Shown here piece by piece: positions 57,705 to 64,000 of a stretch of 64,000 nucleotides of DNA. The DNA is taken from NCBI GenBank assembly GCA_016630955.3, contig CM049987.1, positions 1,922,001 to 1,986,000 on the forward strand, in the 5' to 3' direction. A model generated the notes under the pieces. It made no database searches. It was not told the origin of the DNA and was given only the letters and a program-made list of their open reading frames with translations. This DNA comes from Didymella arachidicola (Eukaryota; Ascomycota; Dothideomycetes; Pleosporales; Didymellaceae). The position numbers and the translations under genes are program-made. The stretch's first letter is position 1, and every line of letters begins with the position of its first letter.

Positions 57705-60700
57705 ATGGCCGGCCGGCCTGGAGGTGGACAGCCGTCTCACAACGCGAACCTGATCGACTTCGATGAACCGCAACCGCAATATTACTCTGGCGCTCGGCCG
57801 CCCGTGAACGACGACGACCTTCTGAACCGCTTCAATATCGACCACTCGGACACTGCGCCGCAGGGGAGACCATCGGTGTCCTATGATGACTTCGTTGGTG
57901 GAGGCAGACCGAACACCTCGAACCTGCCGGGAGGGCCTGGCGCACCGGCAGGGCAGGCGCCGTACTTGCAAGGAGCGAATCGAGCCTTCTCGCAGACATC
58001 CGATCTGAACAACTACCAACGCTATTCTGACGCCGACATACCCATTGACGACGATGGCCGTTCAACGCAAGGCTACTATGCCACCAGCGGCGCGTTCGAC
58101 CCAACATCGCCGGGGCTACAACGAGGCGCTTCCAAGAAGAACCACAACAGAAATAGTATTCTGAGTCTTGGTGGAGGCATCACTGGTCGCGTTAAGAACA
58201 TGTTAGGTCGAAACAATGAGTACTCGGAGATGGATCTGCCGTTGACAGAGCATGCGGCGCAACAGGGTCAGCCAGGCGCAAGCACGTACGACGATGGGCA
58301 ATCAGCGAAGACAAAGAAGCGCACTTCAGGCACATTCAAGTTTGGATTTGGGAGAGGAGCGCCGGACCCATCGACTCTCGGGCCCAGGATGATCCAGCTC
58401 AACAACCCCCCTGCCAACGCCACCAACAAGTACGTCGACAACCACATTTCCACAACCAAGTACAACGTTGTCACCTTCTTACCCAAGTTCTTGTACGAAC
58501 AATTCTCGAAATACGCCAATTTGTTTTTCTTGTTCACTGCCGTTCTGCAACAGGTACCCGGAATCTCGCCAACATCGAGGTACACCACCATCGTTCCACT
58601 GTTTATTGTGTTGTTGGTGTCTGCAGTCAAAGAATACATCGAAGACTACAGGCGTAAACAGTCCGACTCGCAGCTCAACAACTCAAAAGCCCAGGTGCTT
58701 AGGGGATCCTCGTTCGAAGATACCAAATGGATTAACGTTGCCGTCGGCGACATTATTCGAGTCGAGTCTGAATCACCTTTCCCTGCTGATCTCGTCCTGC
58801 TTGCGTCGTCCGAGCCAGAAGGTCTTTGCTACATCGAGACAGCCAATCTCGACGGAGAGACCAACTTGAAGATCAAGCAAGCAATCCCAGAAACAGCTGA
58901 CTATGTCAGCCCTTCTGATCTCGGTAGGCTCGGTGGCAAAATCCGGTCCGAGCAGCCCAACAGTAGTCTGTATACCTACGAAGCGACGTTGACGATTGCA
59001 GCTGGAGGCGGCGAGAAAGAGCTACCGCTACAACCTGATCAACTTTTATTACGTGGTGCTACGCTTCGAAACACGCAGTGGATCCACGGCGTGGTCGTCT
59101 TCACCGGCCACGAGACCAAACTTATGAGAAATGCTACGGCGACGCCTATCAAAACGACTGCGGTTGAGAGGATGGTCAACAGGCAGATTCTGATGCTTGT
59201 GGTTATCCTTGTCGGTCTCAGCGTTGTCAGTTCCGTTGGTGATGTGGTCATTCGTTCGACTCGATCCAAAAACCTTGAGTATCTGCGTTTGGACAACTTC
59301 AATGGTGCTAAGCAATTCTTCTCGGATCTGCTTACATACTGGGTCTTGTACTCGAATCTGGTGCCCATCTCGCTCTTCGTTACTATTGAGCTGGTCAAGT
59401 ATTACTTGGGTTCGTTGATCGACTCTGATCTCGATATTTACTATGAGCCCTCGGACACACCCGCCAACTGCCGAACATCATCTCTCGTGGAGGAGCTTGG
59501 TCAGATCGAGTACATCTTCTCTGACAAGACGGGCACTCTGACGTGTAACGTAATGGAGTTTAAGCAAGCATCCATTGCTGGAATCCAGTACGCAGACGAA
59601 ATCCCTGAAGACAGGAGAGCTACGGTCGAAGACGGAGTTGAGGTTGGAATTCACGACTTCAAGCAACTCGAGAACAACCGTCAGACGCACCAGAACAGGT
59701 ACATTATCGACCAATTCCTTACTCTGCTTTCCACCTGCCACACTGTCATACCAGAGCGGGGTGGCGAGAAGGACAAGATAAAGTATCAAGCCGCATCACC
59801 TGACGAGGGTGCCTTAGTCGAAGGCGCTGTAACACTTGGCTACAAGTTCACAGCAAGGAAACCTCGCGCTGTCATCATGGAAGTCGACGGACGATCGAAA
59901 GAGTACGAGTTGCTGGCCGTATGTGAGTTCAACTCGACCAGGAAGCGTATGTCCACTATTTTCCGCACACCAGAAGGTAAGATCGTCTGCTACTGCAAGG
60001 GTGCAGACACTGTCATTCTCGAACGCTTGGCCAAGGAAAACAACCCGCACGTCGAAGTGACTTTGACTCATCTAGAGGAGTACGCTGCTGAAGGTCTCCG
60101 AACACTTTGTCTAGCCATGCGCGAGGTCTCCGAATCTGAATTCCAGGAATGGTGGCAGATTTTCAACACGGCACAAACCACCGTCAGCGGTAACCGCGCC
60201 GAGGAGCTTGACAAGGCCGCTGAGCTCATTGAGCACGACTTCACTCTTCTTGGAGCAACTGCAATTGAGGACAAGCTGCAAGACGGTGTACCAGATACGA
60301 TCGCCACCCTGCAATCTGCGGGAATCAAGATCTGGGTTTTGACCGGCGACCGGCAGGAGACGGCCATCAACATCGGCATGAGTTGCAAACTGATCAGCGA
60401 AGACATGAGTTTGCTCATTATCAACGAGGAATCGAAGGAAGCAACAAGAGACAACATCCGCAAGAAGTACAACGCGATAATGAGTCAGGGCCATGGCGGC
60501 GCCGAGATGGATGTTTTGGCCTTGGTCATCGACGGCAAGTCTCTCACATATGCGCTCGAGCGTGACCTGGAGAAGGAATTCCTGGATCTGGCTGTCAGAT
60601 GTAAGGCTGTCATCTGCTGTCGTGTGTCTCCACTTCAGAAAGCTCTCGTTGTCAAGCTCGTGAAGCGTCATCTGAAGGCGATCCTACTTGCCATTGGTGA

Positions 60701-61818
60701 CGGCGCGAACGATGTTTCGATGATCCAAGCTGCCCATGTGGGTGTTGGCATCAGCGGTATGGAAGGTTTGCAGGCAGCAAGAAGCGCTGATATCTCTATC
60801 GGTCAGTTCCGGTACTTGCGCAAGCTGCTTCTGGTCCATGGGGCCTGGAGCTACCAGCGTGTCAGCAAGGTCATTCTTTACTCCTTCTACAAGAACATCG
60901 CCATGTTCATGACGCAGTTTTGGTACTCGTTCCAGAATGCCTTCTCCGGTCAGATCATCTACGAGTCCTGGACACTTACGTTTTACAACGTCTTCTTCAC
61001 CGCTGCGCCGCCCTTTGTACTCGGCATTTTCGACCAGTTCGTCAGCGCTCGACTGCTCGACCGCTACCCGCAGCTCTACCGCCTCAGCCAGTCGGGCGTG
61101 TTTTTCAAGATGCACTCCTTCTGGTCTTGGGTTGCAAACGGCTTCTACCACTCGCTCATTCTCTATTTTGGCGCTCAAGCCATCATCCTGAACGACTGGC
61201 CGCAATGGGACGGTCGAAACGCTGGTCACTGGACATGGGGCGCAGCTGCGTACACGGCCAACTTGGCCACTGTACTCCTCAAAGCCAGCCTGATCACCAA
61301 CATCTGGACCAAGTACACCGTCCTCGCCATCCCCGGGTCTTTCCTTCTCTGGTTCATCCTCATGCCCATCTACGCTACCGTGGCGCCCATGGTCAATATC
61401 TCCAACGAATACATTGGCGTCATCCAGCGTCTGTTCCCCGACCCTCGGTTCTGGGCCATGATCCTCGTGCTGCCCCCGCTCTGCCTGATCCGCGACTTTG
61501 CCTGGAAATACGCTAAGCGCATGTACTTCCCGCAGAGCTACCACCACGTCCAGGAGATTCAAAAGTACAACATTCAGGATTACAGACCCAGGTATGTTAA
61601 AAAAAAAAAAAAAAGATGTAAAAGCGAAGGGCTAACGGTATTGTAGAATGGAGCAGTTCCAAAAAGCCATCCGTAAGGTCCGACAAGTCCAGCGCATGCG
61701 CAAGCAGCGCGGATACGCCTTCTCGCAGACAGACGAGAGTCAGGCCCGCGTGCTGCAGGCGTATGACACGACACAGCAGCGTGGGAGGTACGGCGAGATG
61801 GCGAGTTCGAGGAAGTAA
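57705..61818 (+). CDS. DRS2: P4-ATPase phospholipid flippase (Drs2-type)
   Basis: Aminophospholipid flippase of the trans-Golgi network that moves phosphatidylserine to the cytosolic leaflet and supports vesicle formation. Exon 1 57705-61591 and exon 2 61647-61818 give 1,352 residues. The 55-bp intron (GTATGT...TTGTAG) contains a run of 16 A. About 230 disordered residues precede the first helix, as in Drs2. The actuator loop includes LDGETNLK. The phosphorylated aspartate is D607 in SDKTGTLTCN. The hinge GDGANDVSMIQ is conserved, and ten membrane helices are expected. The C-terminus carries basic RKVRQVQRMRKQRGYAFSQ, a region that in yeast binds regulators and lipid (recalled). First ATG in frame is 57705. 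Confidence 0.96.
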
Positions 61819-62029
61819 GGTGTTGCTTTTGTATTGGGGCGTTGGCTGCGACGACACGATGGAATGAATGACTTGTTTTGGGCGGCTAGTGAGCTAGCTG
61901 GGAACGGTAGCGTAGTGTGATTATTTACAGTAGGACATTTAGTCGCGAAAGGACAGCAACGGTGGTGGTGTCTTGGAAGATGTTTCCGCCGTTTCTCAAG
62001 CCATGTCTTGATTCATTCATGTCTGATAT

Positions 62030-63517
62030 CTAATCGTCGCCTCTGAGAAACCCTCCACCGCCAAACTTGGCGCGATGCGTCTTCCCTATTCTCGGCTTCC
62101 CCTTGGCCTGCTGTCCCTGGCGGCCCTTCAACCACGCCTCCCTCACACCCTTTGCATTCCTGCTCACCTTGGGCGGCAGCACCCTGTTCTGCTGGCCCAG
62201 GACAGCAACATGGTGCTTCCCCACCCTCTTGTCCTTGGGCGCTTTGCTGCTCTGCTCGAGGAACCTGATGTGGCGATTCAGCTTCTCCCTCCTCAGTTCT
62301 TCCTCTGTCCTGCCGCGGGTCTCTGGCGGCGGGGTCGGGGGCCGCACGTCGCCGAGGGAAGCGAGCAGGGAGTCTGGGAGGAGAGACGGGAGGGATGTGC
62401 GGTCGATTGCCGTGGGGGTGGGGTCCTCGTCGAGCTCGGCGACGGCGGAGAGGTGCGCGGCTTTCTTTGCGCGGGCGGCTGCTTTTTGTGCTTTGAGTAA
62501 GTCGCGCTCGCGCTTGGCGGCTTGTTCGGCGGCGATGCGTTGTTCGCGGGCGAGGCGCTTTTTGAGGTCTTTCGCGGACTGCGCAGCCAGGGCGCGCGAC
62601 GTGTCTGCGTGGGCGGCGGCGGCCTGGGAGGCGGCGGCTGAGGTGGTGACGATTTCTGGGGCTTCGTCCGAGTCGGAGCCCGTGTCTGCGTCGTCGTCGC
62701 CGTCATCGAGGGCGGGTGTGGGCGCGGGGACGGGTGCTTCGTAGCGCGTGTGGCCTTTGGCGTTCACGGTGGGCTCTTCGCTGCCGAAGCGGACGTGGGC
62801 CTTTGGTGCAGCAGCAGCCGTGGGCGAGGCGGCGGCGCTCTCTTGTGTGGAGGGGATCTCGGCTGGGACAGTGTCCGTCTGCGGCTTCTTGGGGCGCCCG
62901 CGGGCCTTCTTTGCTGCGGCGGGCGTTGCGCTCTTGGGCGCGCTTGGTGGGGGCGAGCCGTCGAGGGCCTTCTTGCTTGTGAAGGGCGTCACGAAGGCTG
63001 CCTCGGACGAGGCGGGCTCGGGCGTGTGGAAGCCGTCTTCTTTTGCGGGCGACGAGGGCTCGACGACGACCTTGGGGCTCGAGCGACGGCGGATCGTGAG
63101 CGGACTCGCCTTGTCTGCCGTGTCGTCGCCAGCCTCTTCGGCCGATTCCTGAGCATCGCCATCGCCGTCGCCGCCTTTCCGCGGCGTCGACCGCAGCGTC
63201 CGCGTGACCTCGACCGTCGTCTTTCGCTGCCGCTTCGCCTGCGTGGGCGTGTCCAGCGCCTCGAGCCCCCTCTTGCCGACCATCTTCTTGGCAGAGCTGG
63301 CCGGCGTCGCAGCCATGCCAGGCGTCTCGGTTCCGCGGCGCGTTGTGACCATGGTCAGCGTCTCTGTGTGTGTGCGTGTGTCTGCGTCTGTGTCTGTGGG
63401 CGCCGGGTCGCTTGTCGGGACTTCAGGGACTTCCTCGCGCGCCTCGCTTGATCGTCCTTGGTACGACGGGGTCCGGCTTATGGCTCTCTTTGCAGCACCG
63501 AAAAGCTGCGCAAACAT
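62030..63517 (-). CDS. U3 snoRNA-associated-like nucleolar protein
   Basis: A 495-residue single-exon protein. It is largely disordered and rich in Ala, Thr, Ser, Asp, Lys. Visible elements: an AT-hook-like KKARGRPKKP, an acidic DDGDDDADTGSDSDEAPE before an Ala-rich helix, a long Lys/Arg helix (about 330-375), and a conserved-looking C-terminal block with LPPKVSRNAKGVREAWL ending in GGGGFLRGDD. The acidic SDSDEAPE segment and the C-terminal block recall the U3_snoRNA_assoc (Utp16/Bud21) family of the small-subunit processome. I am moderately sure of this. A GT-rich simple sequence (63361-63410) encodes a Thr/Asp/His-rich stretch. Convergent with DRS2, 211 bp stop to stop. Confidence 0.65.
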   Translation of the reverse strand: MFAQLFGAAKRAISRTPSYQGRSSEAREEVPEVPTSDPAPTDTDADTRTHTETLTMVTTRRGTETPGMAATPASSAKKMVGKRGLEALDTPTQAKRQRKTTVEVTRTLRSTPRKGGDGDGDAQESAEEAGDDTADKASPLTIRRRSSPKVVVEPSSPAKEDGFHTPEPASSEAAFVTPFTSKKALDGSPPPSAPKSATPAAAKKARGRPKKPQTDTVPAEIPSTQESAAASPTAAAAPKAHVRFGSEEPTVNAKGHTRYEAPVPAPTPALDDGDDDADTGSDSDEAPEIVTTSAAASQAAAAHADTSRALAAQSAKDLKKRLAREQRIAAEQAAKRERDLLKAQKAAARAKKAAHLSAVAELDEDPTPTAIDRTSLPSLLPDSLLASLGDVRPPTPPPETRGRTEEELRREKLNRHIRFLEQSSKAPKDKRVGKHHVAVLGQQNRVLPPKVSRNAKGVREAWLKGRQGQQAKGKPRIGKTHRAKFGGGGFLRGDD

Positions 63518-63671
63518 GATATGGGCGCGGGCGGACCCAGAAAAAGTTAAAGTAGCGCCGCTGCAGCAAAGCGGGCCTCCTCGGAAGAGCCAAGACTGAC
63601 CCTAGCGCTGCTGACTAAGCCAATGCCTTCACCATGCGCCTTCTGTCTTGAAATGCATCCTCGTGGACCTG

Positions 63672-64000
63672 ATGTCTTCGTCTCGAGCATTAGCTCGTTC
63701 TGCGAGCCGCTTGTCTCGATCGAATGTGTGTGCATTCTGCCGTGCGCGGCAGTTCGCCCCAGCTGCACGCAGTGGTGACTTCGCAATACCTGCAGTCACC
63801 TCACCGTCCAGCACGTTCAGACGAAACTATGCACAGAAGCTGGACGTGAAGAGGTTACGCGAAGATGTCGACAAGAAGTCACGGCTGGGCTGGTACAAGA
63901 TGACCAAAGGGCAAAAAATCCTCCTTCTCGAGCCTCACGTGGCAGAAGCCATCTACAACGACTTCGTAGCCCACAAAGACCGGAAAGAACACGGAAAGCT
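63672..64000 (+). CDS. Partial gene: probable mitochondrial protein, cut by the window edge
   Basis: From ATG 63672 the frame stays open to the window end (109 codons). The N-terminus MSSSRALARSASRLSRSNVC is rich in Arg, Ser and Ala and lacks acidic residues, fitting a mitochondrial targeting peptide, with a possible cleavage near FRRNYAQ. The mature part starts charged and helical (KRLREDVDKKSRLGWYKMTK). No family recognised from this fragment. It shares a 154-bp divergent promoter with the U3-associated-like gene. Confidence 0.7.
   Translation, partial: MSSSRALARSASRLSRSNVCAFCRARQFAPAARSGDFAIPAVTSPSSTFRRNYAQKLDVKRLREDVDKKSRLGWYKMTKGQKILLLEPHVAEAIYNDFVAHKDRKEHGK

Noticed and set aside
60684..61562. 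292-codon minus-strand frame opposite DRS2
   Set aside because: Antisense of a conserved P4-ATPase coding region; no family features of its own.
61599..61614. Poly-A run as a possible retroposed gene tail
   Set aside because: It lies inside a well-formed intron with donor, branch and acceptor; there is no target duplication or inserted gene body.

Overview
The window is nuclear DNA of a filamentous ascomycete (Pezizomycotina). The reasons are many short introns (about 47-125 bp) with GTRNGT donors, CTRAC-like branch sites and YAG acceptors, plus lineage-typical families: HET domain, Zn2Cys6 regulator, SAT4/rhodopsin-type membrane protein, Fot1/pogo transposon. Gene content and intron style suggest a Dothideomycete, but that is inference. 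No bacterial operons, CRISPR arrays or rRNA are seen.

Layout. 1-4220 has no gene I can support. 4223-6086 is a structurally complete Fot1/pogo-type DNA transposon with 69-bp perfect terminal inverted repeats and a TA target duplication. It lies 92 bp upstream of the start codon of an MFS transporter (6179-8014). 8408-8501 holds a tRNA-Ser(GCT)-like sequence with a broken acceptor stem. 9.9-22.1 kb is a dense housekeeping block: SRP72, TFIIE-alpha, PUS1, pyruvate dehydrogenase E1-alpha, ferrochelatase and Ku70. 22.1-35.5 kb is looser and more accessory in character: a minus-strand repeat ORF, a C6 transcription factor, a HET protein, a four-helix membrane protein, an F-box-like protein and a disordered hypothetical protein. 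36.3-50.1 kb mixes SEC61-beta with metabolic and membrane genes: MDR reductase, Dabb-GFA fusion, xylose-reductase-type AKR, rhodopsin-domain protein, APC permease and a DXD glycosyltransferase. 51-64 kb returns to core functions: an INO80F-like coiled-coil protein, calmodulin, the t-SNARE Tlg2, the P4-ATPase Drs2, a U3-snoRNA-associated-like protein and a partial mitochondrial protein at the right edge.

Functional links. SRP72 and Sec61-beta act in ER targeting and translocation. Tlg2 and Drs2 act at the trans-Golgi/endosome. Pyruvate dehydrogenase E1-alpha and ferrochelatase are mitochondrial. TFIIE-alpha, the INO80F-like protein and Ku70 act on nuclear DNA. These are separately transcribed genes, not operons. 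Several share short divergent promoters: TFA1/PUS1, HEM15/KU70, CMD1/TLG2, and the U3-associated gene with the right-edge gene. Exon structures given here were worked out by hand from reading frame, splice signals and remembered family sequence, so each junction is a prediction.

No clearly new multi-gene system was found. The best leads are the promoter-proximal intact transposon, a duplicated PUS1 3' end that differs only at synonymous positions, a minus-strand repeat ORF at 22.7-23.2 kb, a Dabb-GFA fusion, and ATG-only first exons in two core genes.
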